Assembly: GCA_002349565.1 (NCBI GenBank)
Contig: DEDN01000033.1
Coordinates: 1-14,002, forward strand
DNA length: 14,002 bases
Source: Alphaproteobacteria bacterium UBA2903
GTDB taxonomy: Bacteria; Pseudomonadota; Alphaproteobacteria; CAAGCB01; CAG-977
Direction of reading: 5' to 3'
Positions within the stretch are counted from its first letter, which is position 1. Each line of letters starts with the position of its first letter. The notes below the pieces were generated by a model, which searched no databases, was not told the origin of the DNA, and worked only from the letters and a program-made list of their open reading frames with translations. Positions 1-5,688 of the stretch are shown piece after piece. Position numbers and translations under genes: made by a program.

Positions 1-1
1 T

Positions 2-145
2 TATAATGCAATTGAAAATGGTAAGAAAAAATTGAATTGGACTGTTTTTTTAGCATTGTTTGCAGTTTTTAGTAGTGATGAACGAACTCTGAAAATGTTG
101 GATTCCATGGAAGTTTTTCAGGAGGGCGTTGCAAAGGAAATGTGA
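2..145 (+). CDS. 3' end of an unidentified gene (partial)
   Basis: An open frame enters from the left edge and runs 47 codons to a TGA at 143-145. I do not recognise the family. The visible part has a short hydrophobic stretch (residues about 13-24, WTVFLALFAVFSS) and an amphipathic, Lys/Glu-rich C-terminus ending in KEM. Base composition is AT-rich, like the next two genes, so it probably belongs to the same acquired segment. A stem-loop (128-159) overlaps its last codons and stop. The next gene starts 46 bases downstream in the same direction, so they may share a transcript. The frame has no stop over its length, but 47 codons is short, so coding status is likely rather than certain. Confidence 0.5.
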   Translation, partial: YNAIENGKKKLNWTVFLALFAVFSSDERTLKMLDSMEVFQEGVAKEM

Positions 146-159
146 TTGCCTTTTGCAAC
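128..159 (+). terminator. Stem-loop overlapping the stop of the upstream gene
   Basis: GTTGCAAAGG (128-137) pairs with CCTTTTGCAAC (149-159), giving a 10-bp stem with one bulged T and an 11-base loop. It spans the stop codon of the partial gene. A T-run (TTTTTTATT) comes only about 14 bases after the stem, so it is not a canonical intrinsic terminator. It could act as a weak terminator or as an mRNA 3'-end stabiliser. Confidence 0.35.
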
Positions 160-191
160 GAATCTTAGCGTGATTTTTTATTGGAGGTCAT

Positions 192-1325
192 ATGTTGAAT
201 ATGGTTAAGAATGCTTCTGTTCAAGCCACGGATATATATAAGGATCCATATGGATACACATATTCTGAAATGGTTGGTGTATTGGGAGAAGTTGAGGCGG
301 ATAAGTTTTATCGCGAATTATACTCCGGTTCCCAAAGTAGTAACAAGTATAAAACGATAACCATCAAGGAAATCTTTCGTGGTCCGGATACTCAGAAATA
401 TGCTTTTGAATTGTCAGATGGCTATTGCATTGAAACGGTAAGCATTAAAAGAAAAACTGGTACTACTGTATGCGTGAGCACCATGATAGGTTGCCCTGTT
501 GGGTGCATCTTTTGCGCCTCTGGTGAAAATGGATTTGTCAGAAATCTAACACCATCTGAAATAGTTCAACAAGTAATACTGATAAATGGTAGAGTAAATA
601 GGATTGTATTCATGGGCATGGGAGAACCTCTGTTCAATTATGATAACGTGATAAAGTCCATTCATATATTAAGAGACCGCAAAGGACTTGATTTTCCAAC
701 AGATGGTATAACAATATCAACAACGGGACCGCTCCCTCAGATGAAGAAGTTGAGAGAAGAACATTTAAAAATCCAACTTACGTTATCCCTGCATGCCACG
801 AATCAGCATGTAAGGGACTATATCATGCCGCATATGAAAGGGTATGATATAAATGAAGTAGTTCAATCAGTACTCTCATATTCAGAAAGACATAATCGTA
901 GCGTTACTATAGCATATTTGCTTATACCGGGTGTAAATGATCGTGCGAATGATGTAAAACAGTTGGGAAGATGGTTTCGTGACAAAAATGTATTGATTAA
1001 TCTTTTACAATACAATGAAACGGATTGTAAAGCAGTTCGAAGACCAAACAAACAGGAACTCGTTGCATTTCGTGATAAGTTAAATAAGGTGGGACTTACT
1101 GTGAAAATCAGAGAATCCCGAGGTGGCAATATAAAAGCCGCATGTGGTCAATTGGTAAGTAGATTAAATAACCGCAATATGAGTGCACCCAAGAAAAAAG
1201 GAGCTTCGGAATTGGATACAGGTTCGTCGAACAATGCTGGATCTTCGAGTAGATTGAAGCCAAGTAAGAGACGTTATGTAAACAATAAAAGCAAGAATGG
1301 AAAAAAGGGTTCATCGCATAAATAA
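192..1325 (+). CDS. Radical SAM 23S rRNA methyltransferase, RlmN/Cfr family
   Basis: This is a 377-residue radical-SAM enzyme of the family that methylates A2503 of 23S rRNA by the two-cysteine mechanism. Cluster cysteines form CPVGCIFC (C101, C105, C108). The two expected catalytic cysteines are present: C94, seven residues before the first cluster cysteine, and C318 in ACGQL. The SAM-binding GMGEP lies at 142-146. The N-terminal domain is short (~90 residues). The stretches ISTTGPLPQMKKL and IPGVND read more like Cfr than typical RlmN (which has DGVND), as I remember those families. Residues ~327-377 are an extra low-complexity Lys/Ser tail. GGAGG at 183-187 sits 4 bases before ATG 192, which decides the start over ATG 201. 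The AT-rich composition suggests horizontal transfer. The family call is firm; whether it acts at C2 or C8 is not decidable here. Confidence 0.88.
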   Translation: MLNMVKNASVQATDIYKDPYGYTYSEMVGVLGEVEADKFYRELYSGSQSSNKYKTITIKEIFRGPDTQKYAFELSDGYCIETVSIKRKTGTTVCVSTMIGCPVGCIFCASGENGFVRNLTPSEIVQQVILINGRVNRIVFMGMGEPLFNYDNVIKSIHILRDRKGLDFPTDGITISTTGPLPQMKKLREEHLKIQLTLSLHATNQHVRDYIMPHMKGYDINEVVQSVLSYSERHNRSVTIAYLLIPGVNDRANDVKQLGRWFRDKNVLINLLQYNETDCKAVRRPNKQELVAFRDKLNKVGLTVKIRESRGGNIKAACGQLVSRLNNRNMSAPKKKGASELDTGSSNNAGSSSRLKPSKRRYVNNKSKNGKKGSSHK

Positions 1326-1396
1326 GAGCATGTCGGAGTGTGATCTAGTATTTGCGTTCACTGATCTGCATGAACTTCACAAATGGAGGCTCGATT

Positions 1397-1705
1397 ATGA
1401 ATGAATTTGTTGATATGCATGTCCATTCAAAATTCTCAATTGATGGAATGTCTACGATGGAGGATTATTGTCTGATTGCCGGCAAAACGGGTACAAGAGT
1501 TATTTGTTTTACTGAACATGTGGATTTTAATTCAGCGGAAAAGAATCTTTCAATTGTTAAGGATAACAGAAAACAGAACTTTGTTGTTGATGATTATTTC
1601 CGTGAAATAAACCGCTTGCGAAAAAAATACGGTTCGTTAACTTTGCTAAGTGGAATTGAGTTTTCGGAACCCAGCTTGTTTCCAGAAGAGTTTGCCTTAT
1701 GGTAA
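1397..1705 (+). pseudogene. PHP-domain phosphatase (HisK-like), C-terminally truncated
   Basis: The 102-residue product begins with the PHP metal-binding signature HVHSKFSIDG (H8, H10), followed by FTEHVD (E40, H41) and GIEFSEP (E88). This matches the first third of histidinol-phosphatase-type PHP proteins, which usually run to about 250-270 residues. The frame stops at TAA 1703-1705, exactly where base composition changes, so the remaining metal ligands are missing and the protein is probably inactive. I chose ATG 1397, not the upstream in-frame start at 1352, because GGAGG at 1385-1389 lies 7 bases ahead of it. It follows the RlmN/Cfr-like gene by 71 bases on the same strand and shares its AT-rich composition. 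The substrate cannot be assigned from this fragment. Confidence 0.75.
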
Positions 1706-1718
1706 CCTCTAAAAACCA

Positions 1719-2456
1719 CTAGACGACATCGTATTTATGGATTTTGCCTTGCGGAGCCCCCTCCCACGACGTCAGCCCCATATTTTCTTTGTCGGCGTTC
1801 GCGCGATCGAAAATGACTTCCGCCGCCGTCTGTCCGTGAACGGCATAATGCAGTTTGTTTTGAACCGCCGCGAAGAAGCGTTTCGTCACGGTCGCCGTCG
1901 CGTCATAATCAAGAGATGTCGCATAAATATCCGTTATCTTTTGATAGAACCTGCGTTCGGACAGCCGGATTTCGCGAATCTTCTCCAACTGCTTTTCAAA
2001 GTAATCCTGATCCAAAACGGAACCGCCTTTTTTCAGGCGTTCAACGTCCATCACCCATCCCTGAATCGTGTAATCCTTGACGATTTGATTTGCCCATTTG
2101 CGGAATTGCACGGCGCGTTCGTTGTTGACCTTGAACCCGACGGCGATGATCATTTGCAGATTGTAATGGGCAACTTCACGCGAAACCTGACGATTCCCCT
2201 CGTTTTGAACTATTCGGAATTTCCGAATAGTTGCATCTTCGTTCAATTCGTTGTCACTAAAAATTTTTTTAATATGTTCGTTGATCGTATTGACTTCAAC
2301 ATCATACAAAGTCGCCATCAGCTTTTGCGTCAGCCAGATGTTTTCGTCTTCGTAACGCATTTCGACACTGGTCGGATTGTAGCCCGTCGCAGCGACGAAT
2401 GTCAGATACTCCGCCGCTGATGAACGTATCGTGATTTCCTGTTTTTTCTTTGCCAT
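1719..2456 (-). pseudogene. rhuM: RhuM-family protein, C-terminally truncated
   Basis: The 245-residue product matches the RhuM family, first noted as a Salmonella pathogenicity-island gene and common on mobile elements; its biochemical role is unknown. Visible hallmarks are the N-terminal IWLTQKLMATLYDVEVNTI segment (residues about 40-58), IRKFRIV, HYNLQMIIAVGFKVN and QFRKWA. The product ends at GKIHKYDVV, where full-length members continue roughly another 80-100 residues, so the C-terminus is lost at the junction near 1720. ATG 2456 is preceded by GAGGA at 2463-2467 with 6-base spacing. A strong promoter lies directly upstream (2481-2509). The antisense frame over this gene is an artefact. 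Confidence 0.8.
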
Positions 2457-2480
2457 TTTGTTTCCTCGAATATGTTGAAA

Positions 2481-2509
2481 AGTATAAAGAACGGTTGAAA
2501 ATATTTCAA
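2481..2509 (-). promoter_or_regulatory. Promoter of rhuM with overlapping palindromic operator candidate
   Basis: On the minus strand, TTGAAA (2504-2509) and TATACT (2481-2486) are separated by exactly 17 bases, each one mismatch from consensus, and sit just ahead of the rhuM ribosome site. The perfect inverted repeat GTTGAAA-ATA-TTTCAAC (2494-2510) covers the -35 box and part of the spacer. It is therefore well placed for repressor binding, though it could also be a fortuitous hairpin. Confidence 0.65.
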
Positions 2510-2520
2510 CAGATCCGTTT

Positions 2521-2552
2521 CCGGAAGGGCGGCGTTTTTTCCTCCCTTCCGG
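2521..2552. terminator. Nine-base-pair stem-loop after the integrase fragment
   Basis: CCGGAAGGG (2521-2529) and CCCTTCCGG (2544-2552) form a perfect 9-bp stem with a 14-base loop, starting 6 bases past the stop of the integrase fragment on the minus strand. The T-run (TTTTGCTT) follows only on the plus strand, so as an intrinsic terminator it would work best for plus-strand reading. On the minus strand it may just protect the transcript 3' end. Confidence 0.45.
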
Positions 2553-2558
2553 TTTTGC

Positions 2559-2696
2559 TTATCTGAAACTTTCGAACTGTTCGACGACGGTATTCAACGC
2601 TTCACGAACTGGAGATATGTCCAAGCGCGAATAAACTTGCGTCGCCTGAAAAGTTTTATGGTTCAGCGTCTTTGAAATGATCGGCAGCCTGACGCC
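2559..2696 (-). pseudogene. C-terminal fragment of a second tyrosine recombinase
   Basis: Reading the minus strand in the frame that ends at TAA 2561-2559 gives about 45 residues, starting near NGVRLPIISKTLNHK and containing VYSRLDISPVREAL. This is the C-terminal end of a tyrosine recombinase: the catalytic His (in LNHK) and the Tyr nucleophile (in VYSRL) are 9 residues apart, the same spacing as in the intact integrase nearby (GHK to RYTHL). No start or N-terminal domain is present, and upstream it is joined out of frame to the abiEii remnant at about 2691-2710. It is too short for the standard gene finders' cut-offs and is dead as an enzyme. Confidence 0.75.
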
Positions 2697-2848
2697 GTTC
2701 CGCCCTTTAACGCCAGACAGTCTTTCGTCAGCGTGTCCGTGTTCAGGAAATTCAAAATCTCCGTCAGCCGGGACACCGTTTCCAACGTGTCGCGGTTAAA
2801 GTTCAGTTCTTCGGCTTTTTGCCCGATAAATGCTTTGCTCAACAACAT
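2663..2848 (-). pseudogene. abiEii: AbiEii-type nucleotidyltransferase toxin, truncated
   Basis: The first ~50 residues (MLLSKAFIGQKAEELNF..., then LALKGGTA) match the N-terminus of the AbiEii/AbiGii nucleotidyltransferase toxins, including the GG(T/S) motif that starts the nucleotide-binding site. The family is normally around 270-300 residues. Here the frame leaves the homologous region right after GGTA and stops after ten unrelated codons (ASGCRSFQRR), which are the integrase fragment read in the wrong frame. ATG 2848 has AAGGA at 2855-2859, inside the end of abiEi, and starts 2 bases after the abiEi stop, so it was translationally coupled. The acidic catalytic residues that follow GGT in intact members are gone, so toxicity is very unlikely. 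Confidence 0.8.
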
Positions 2849-2850
2849 TT

Positions 2851-3552
2851 TTATTCCTTAACGTAGAGGTTCCAACGCTTGTTTAACATCGTTCCTTTTC
2901 CCAGATAGCGGCGGGAAGCGATCCCTTTTTGGCAGAAGTCGAAGAAATCGTCCGACAGCTTTAAATCCGATTGACGCTTTTCCAATAAATACCCCGCCTT
3001 TTGATACAAAAACGCTTTGCCGTATAAAGGCAGATACCGCCGCAATTTGTCTTCGTCCAACGACGGAATCGTATCCAGACAGGCTTCCAACTCCTCCAAA
3101 CCGCAGACCTTTTCAAAAGCGTCGATACAGTCCAGAACGGAGCGTTCCAAATTCGTCACGCGCACGCCGTTTTGTTCCGAAACACCTTCGGAAATGCCGG
3201 AAAAGATTTGACTATACGAAACGCCGTTAAACTCGAACGGCTTGACTTTGCTTTGACTGATGAACGTCATGTCGTAAAAGACCTGATTGGCGTATCCGTA
3301 AAACTCCAAAGCCGCGTGATGGGAAACGCACGCGGTCGGGGAAAGGTGAGAGGCGATTTCAAACTTGTTCACGGTCGGCTGATGCGTTTCCAAGCTGACG
3401 GAAACGTATAAATCCTTTCGGACGCGGCGGATCAAGCCCTGCTTCAAAGCGTCGTCCAAATACTTGGAGTCGTTCTCGCGCCAAAGGGCTTCGGCTTGTT
3501 TTCTGCCGAAGCACCCTAACGCCAGAAGTTTTTTATAAGAGGCCAACTTCAT
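2851..3552 (-). CDS. abiEi: AbiEi-family antitoxin of a type IV abortive-infection system
   Basis: The 233-residue protein fits the AbiEi antitoxin family: an N-terminal winged-helix region (residues about 1-80, with RKQAEALWRENDSKYLDDALKQGLI then RRVRKDLYV), followed by the characteristic ASHLSPTACVSHHAALEFYGYANQVF segment (~90-115) and a C-terminal domain rich in Leu/Glu helices. Known AbiEi proteins repress their own operon and neutralise AbiEii without direct binding. I start at ATG 3552 (GAGGA at 3562-3566, 9-base spacing), since the upstream ATG 3588 adds 12 residues without a ribosome site. Its partner toxin directly downstream is destroyed, so this is an orphan antitoxin. The integrase ends 66 bases upstream on the same strand. 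Confidence 0.82.
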   Translation of the reverse strand: MKLASYKKLLALGCFGRKQAEALWRENDSKYLDDALKQGLIRRVRKDLYVSVSLETHQPTVNKFEIASHLSPTACVSHHAALEFYGYANQVFYDMTFISQSKVKPFEFNGVSYSQIFSGISEGVSEQNGVRVTNLERSVLDCIDAFEKVCGLEELEACLDTIPSLDEDKLRRYLPLYGKAFLYQKAGYLLEKRQSDLKLSDDFFDFCQKGIASRRYLGKGTMLNKRWNLYVKE

Positions 3553-3618
3553 TTTAATTTTTCCTCGATATATGTATGTTTGTAGCATAAATCGAGTTCT
3601 TTTTGAAATAGTTTTTAC

Positions 3619-4806
3619 TTATATCCCTATCAATTCCGCGATTCTTTCACTGACGACATCAGCGGCTTGGATAAGCGATTTATCCGTCAAATGCGTGTAT
3701 CTGTTCGTAATCGTATGTAATTTATGCCCCAACAGTCCCGCTATGATCGCATCGGAATATCCCAAAGCCGCCGCCATAGAAGCAAAACTGTGCCGCAAGG
3801 CGTGGGCGCAAAGATTTTCCAGTCCCGGATACTTTTTGATCGTTCTCTTAAAGATATTTTTCGCGACGTCAGCCGTTTTCGCCGCTCTGGGAATAATCAA
3901 ATCATCTGCGCTTGCGGGATCTGACTGTTGCTTCATCTCCAATAAAAGCCGTTTGACGGCACTGCCGAAAGGTCGGTTTTGGGCTCCCGTTTTCGTATCG
4001 GGGAATCGGAACACTTGCGATTCAAAGTCGATGTATTTCCATTTCAGCGTCATAATTTCGTTACACCGGCAACCGGTCATCGCCAACAGCCTGACGGAAT
4101 TTAAAGCGAACTTATCAATATAATTGCTCTGTCGTAAAGCGTCTCCCAACCGTTTCAAGCCGTTCTCGTCCAGAAAGATTTCCCGTTTGTTGTTCGGTAA
4201 TTTTTTGATTCTGTGGCACGGATTATGTTCCATCAAGCCGTTGTCAATGGCGTACTCAAACATACCGCTTAAAACGCACAGGCAGTTGTTTGCCGTTGCA
4301 ATGAATTTATGATCTTCACGCTTGAAACGTTCTTTAACATATGATCCGGAAAGCAGGTCGTCATACAGCCTTTGAATATCGCCTCGCAAAACTTCTTTGA
4401 CGATCATCTTGCCGATAGAGGGCTTGATGTGATTGCGGATATGGTTTTCGTAATCTGTGCGCGTATTCGGTTTAATACGGATTTTCCTTTTTTCATAGAA
4501 AGCGTCCGCCAGTTCCGCAACCATCAAAGCCTTTCTTTTTTCAATTCTGTCATTTTGGGGATCTTTCCCTTGAACAACAAGGGCGAGAACCTGTTTTGCT
4601 TCTTCCCGCGCTTGCGTCGGTGTGATTTGAGATGTTTTCGCAATCGTCATCTTCTTTTGCTTTCCGTAAGCGTTGCGGTACATCACGATATAACTGGCGG
4701 AATTTTTTCGGACGCGAACGCCGAAGCCTTTGAGGGAATCGTCAAAATAAGTTTTTTCCGCACCGTCAAAACGCAGATCGTTTATGAAAGATTTGTTGAT
4801 ATTCAT
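3619..4806 (-). CDS. int: Tyrosine recombinase/integrase, P4-like with Arm-binding N-terminal domain
   Basis: This 395-residue integrase appears intact. The N-terminal Arm DNA-binding domain (DUF4102-like) covers about residues 1-90, including SLKGFGVRVRKNSASYIVMY. A SAM-like core-binding domain spans ~95-200, and the catalytic domain ~205-390. Catalytic residues are visible: R247 (TGCRCNEI), K272 (TKTG), H335 and R338 (HALRHS), H361 (LLGHK) and the nucleophile Y370 (NRYTHL). ATG 4806 has AAGGAG at 4815-4820, 8-base spacing, which is better than the in-frame upstream start at 4845. Direct repeats directly upstream (4826-4843) could be arm sites or regulatory sites. It would catalyse site-specific integration and excision of the element; the partner att site is not identified. 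Confidence 0.93.
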   Translation of the reverse strand: MNINKSFINDLRFDGAEKTYFDDSLKGFGVRVRKNSASYIVMYRNAYGKQKKMTIAKTSQITPTQAREEAKQVLALVVQGKDPQNDRIEKRKALMVAELADAFYEKRKIRIKPNTRTDYENHIRNHIKPSIGKMIVKEVLRGDIQRLYDDLLSGSYVKERFKREDHKFIATANNCLCVLSGMFEYAIDNGLMEHNPCHRIKKLPNNKREIFLDENGLKRLGDALRQSNYIDKFALNSVRLLAMTGCRCNEIMTLKWKYIDFESQVFRFPDTKTGAQNRPFGSAVKRLLLEMKQQSDPASADDLIIPRAAKTADVAKNIFKRTIKKYPGLENLCAHALRHSFASMAAALGYSDAIIAGLLGHKLHTITNRYTHLTDKSLIQAADVVSERIAELIGI

Positions 4807-4825
4807 CGTTTTTTCTCCTTTATCT

Positions 4826-4843
4826 GGGTAACATACGGGTAAC
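4826..4843. repeat. Two direct repeats GGGTAAC, 11 bases apart
   Basis: GGGTAAC occurs at 4826-4832 and 4837-4843, an 11-base period or one helical turn, directly upstream of the integrase ribosome site. Repeats of this kind near int often bind the integrase Arm domain or an excisionase. That role is inferred from position only. Confidence 0.4.
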
Positions 4844-5007
4844 AAAGTGGAGAAAAAATCCGTTCAAAACAGAAAATGCCCGCACTTGGCTTCCAAAGGC
4901 AGAAAAGCGGATTTATTAAGGAATATCAATATGTTGAAGACAACAAGAAACAAGGAGGGAAAACAAACGGAACCGAGTAAAACTCTTGTCCCCATAATCA
5001 GAAACCG

Positions 5008-5049
5008 AAAAAAATAAAAAGACGGCTCGATGCTTTCGTGCAAACAGCC
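5008..5049 (-). terminator. Intrinsic terminator reading on the minus strand
   Basis: On the minus strand, GGCT (5049-5046) pairs with AGCC (5027-5024), with an inner TGC/GCA pairing, and is followed by GTC and a long U-tract (5020-5016 and 5014-5008, one A between). This would end a minus-strand transcript that begins near or to the right of 5160, before the integrase gene. Confidence 0.55.
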
Positions 5050-5159
5050 TTATAACACCGACATCCGCCATAAACGGAAATCGGTGTATGACTTTTTAGC
5101 CGCCATACACAAAGCGACTATATGTACAAGGGTTTCTGACGCCCTGCGTCCGTCTTTTT
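5016..5159. other. Compact structured element bounded by 10-bp inverted repeats
   Basis: AAAAAGACGG (5016-5025) is perfectly complementary to CCGTCTTTTT (5150-5159). Inside are two mutually exclusive 7-bp stems: ACACCGA (5055-5061) with TCGGTGT (5081-5087), the latter extended by TCCG/CGGA, and GTGTATG (5084-5090) with CATACAC (5104-5110). Each end carries a terminator-like hairpin facing outward. It could be a small RNA gene, a miniature mobile element or a regulatory decoy; I recognise no known RNA family. Confidence 0.5.
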
Positions 5160-5182
5160 TACAAAACGCAGGATTATGCTAA
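5030..5182 (+). CDS. Possible 50-codon small ORF within the structured element
   Basis: ATG 5030 opens a 50-codon frame to TAA 5180-5182; the product is basic with four cysteines (C4, C32, C50 and surrounding), containing VYDFLAAIHKATICTRVSDA and ending in LC. I cannot assign it to a family. No convincing ribosome site precedes the ATG, and the frame passes through both internal hairpins and the plus-strand terminator-like hairpin, which argues for an RNA rather than a protein. It is listed because an uninterrupted frame over a short, structured locus is either a small phage-type protein or chance. Confidence 0.25.
   Translation: MLSCKQPYNTDIRHKRKSVYDFLAAIHKATICTRVSDALRPSFLQNAGLC
5138..5160 (+). 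terminator. Terminator-like hairpin on the plus strand
   Basis: GACGC (5138-5142) pairs with GCGTC (5146-5150) across a CCT loop, followed by CG and TCTTTTTT (5153-5160). The stem is short but GC-rich and the T-run is good. It faces opposite to the 5008-5049 terminator, closing the right side of the structured element. Confidence 0.45.
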
Positions 5183-5233
5183 CAAAAAGCCGCCCCGAAA
5201 ACAAGAGGATAAATCAAAAGCTTTTGTTTACCC

Positions 5234-5262
5234 TTGTATTTGCCTGCCGTTTTTTGTATAAT
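5234..5262 (+). promoter_or_regulatory. Promoter for the topAI-yjhQ leader
   Basis: A perfect TATAAT at 5257-5262 lies 17 bases after TTGTAT (5234-5239, 4 of 6 consensus). Transcription would start near 5269, giving a leader of about 150 bases before the topAI start at 5419. Confidence 0.65.
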
Positions 5263-5295
5263 TTCTTTGTTGAATCAATCACACTTAGAGGGTGG

Positions 5296-5322
5296 ATGTT
5301 GGAAATTGCGGTAAATCGGTAA
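5296..5322 (+). CDS. Eight-codon leader ORF upstream of topAI (toiL-like candidate)
   Basis: ATG 5296 opens the short frame MLEIAVNR followed by TAA 5320-5322. A GAGGG sequence at 5288-5292 lies 3 bases ahead; the in-frame TTG 5299 would have a better 6-base spacing. The ORF begins about 27 bases into the predicted transcript, and its codons 4-7 are the 5' arm (5306-5315) of the long-range leader stem. In E. coli, topAI is controlled by a leader peptide, ToiL, whose stalled translation exposes the topAI ribosome site; the arrangement here is analogous, but I do not claim sequence homology. Confidence 0.45.
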   Translation: MLEIAVNR

Positions 5323-5408
5323 TCCAAAGCGTTAAAGCTTCGATTACCTGTTTTGAGTTCCCGAACGCTTGAAGGCGTTGTTCGGGAGTGTTTTGCTTTT
5401 TACCGCAA
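5306..5408 (+). promoter_or_regulatory. Structured three-way-junction leader RNA controlling topAI
   Basis: Three perfect stems can form. P1 is TTGCGGTAAA (5306-5315) with TTTACCGCAA (5399-5408). P2 is GGTAATC (5318-5324) with GATTACC (5342-5348). P3 is CCCGAAC (5360-5366) with GTTCGGG (5380-5386), followed by a T-rich stretch (5390-5400) that makes P3 terminator-like. P1 ends directly before the weak AGG ribosome site (5410-5412) of topAI. A ribosome on the leader ORF would cover the 5' arms of P1 and P2. The folding is what the sequence allows; the regulatory logic is inference. Confidence 0.6.
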
Positions 5409-5418
5409 CAGGTTCACC

Positions 5419-5676
5419 ATGAATTTATCCAAACAGGAACAAAGGACGCTGCACGTCCTTGCCCAAGGGGGCAAAATCGTCCATACCCGCGACATTCGCG
5501 GCAAAATCACCGAAATTTTGTGCTACAACCGCGACGGATTCGTTTTAAGCGATTGCACAAGGGACGTTTTTATCAAACTGAAATCGAAACGGCTGATCGC
5601 GTCAAAAGACGGACTGCCGTACCGCATCACGCTGAAAGGCTTGCGCGCCGTGCGCCCGCAGCCCGACAACAGATGA
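5419..5676 (+). CDS. yjhX: TopAI (YjhX) family toxin, DNA topoisomerase I inhibitor
   Basis: The 85-residue product aligns along its whole length with E. coli YjhX (TopAI, also 85 residues): MNLSKQEQRTLHVLAQGGKI, then CYNRDGFVLSDCT, VFIKLKSKRLI, PYRIT and the terminal PDNR. E. coli TopAI binds topoisomerase I, blocks DNA relaxation and arrests growth; YjhQ is its antidote. I place the start at ATG 5419 because this matches the family N-terminus; the longer frame from TTG 5353 would be read through the leader hairpins. The ribosome site is weak (AGG at 5410-5412) and abuts stem P1, consistent with translational control. The antitoxin gene starts 12 bases downstream. In E. coli the pair lies in the phage-like KplE2 element, in line with its position beside an integrase here. 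Confidence 0.9.
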   Translation: MNLSKQEQRTLHVLAQGGKIVHTRDIRGKITEILCYNRDGFVLSDCTRDVFIKLKSKRLIASKDGLPYRITLKGLRAVRPQPDNR

Positions 5677-5688
5677 AAGGAATTTACA

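Larger units (their letters stand above)
1706..4845. mobile_element. Decayed integrative element: int, abiEi, broken abiEii, int fragment, truncated rhuM
   Basis: All genes here lie on the minus strand and are typical cargo or machinery of integrative elements: an intact tyrosine integrase at the right end, an AbiE-type toxin-antitoxin pair with a destroyed toxin, a 3' fragment of a second recombinase, and a truncated RhuM gene. The left limit coincides with a sharp composition change and two truncated genes. The right limit is set here at the integrase upstream repeats and is uncertain; the structured block to about 5182 could belong too. I found no tRNA target and no matching core repeats at the two ends, so the true att sites are unknown or lost. 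Confidence 0.45.

Noticed and set aside
1737..2420. Long plus-strand frame opposite rhuM
   Set aside because: Antisense shadow; the minus frame carries the RhuM motifs, a ribosome site and a promoter.
4856..4914. Inverted repeat AAATCCG/CGGATTT as an att core or terminator
   Set aside because: Stem is 7 bp with a 45-base loop, no T-run, and no matching copy found at the left edge of the element.
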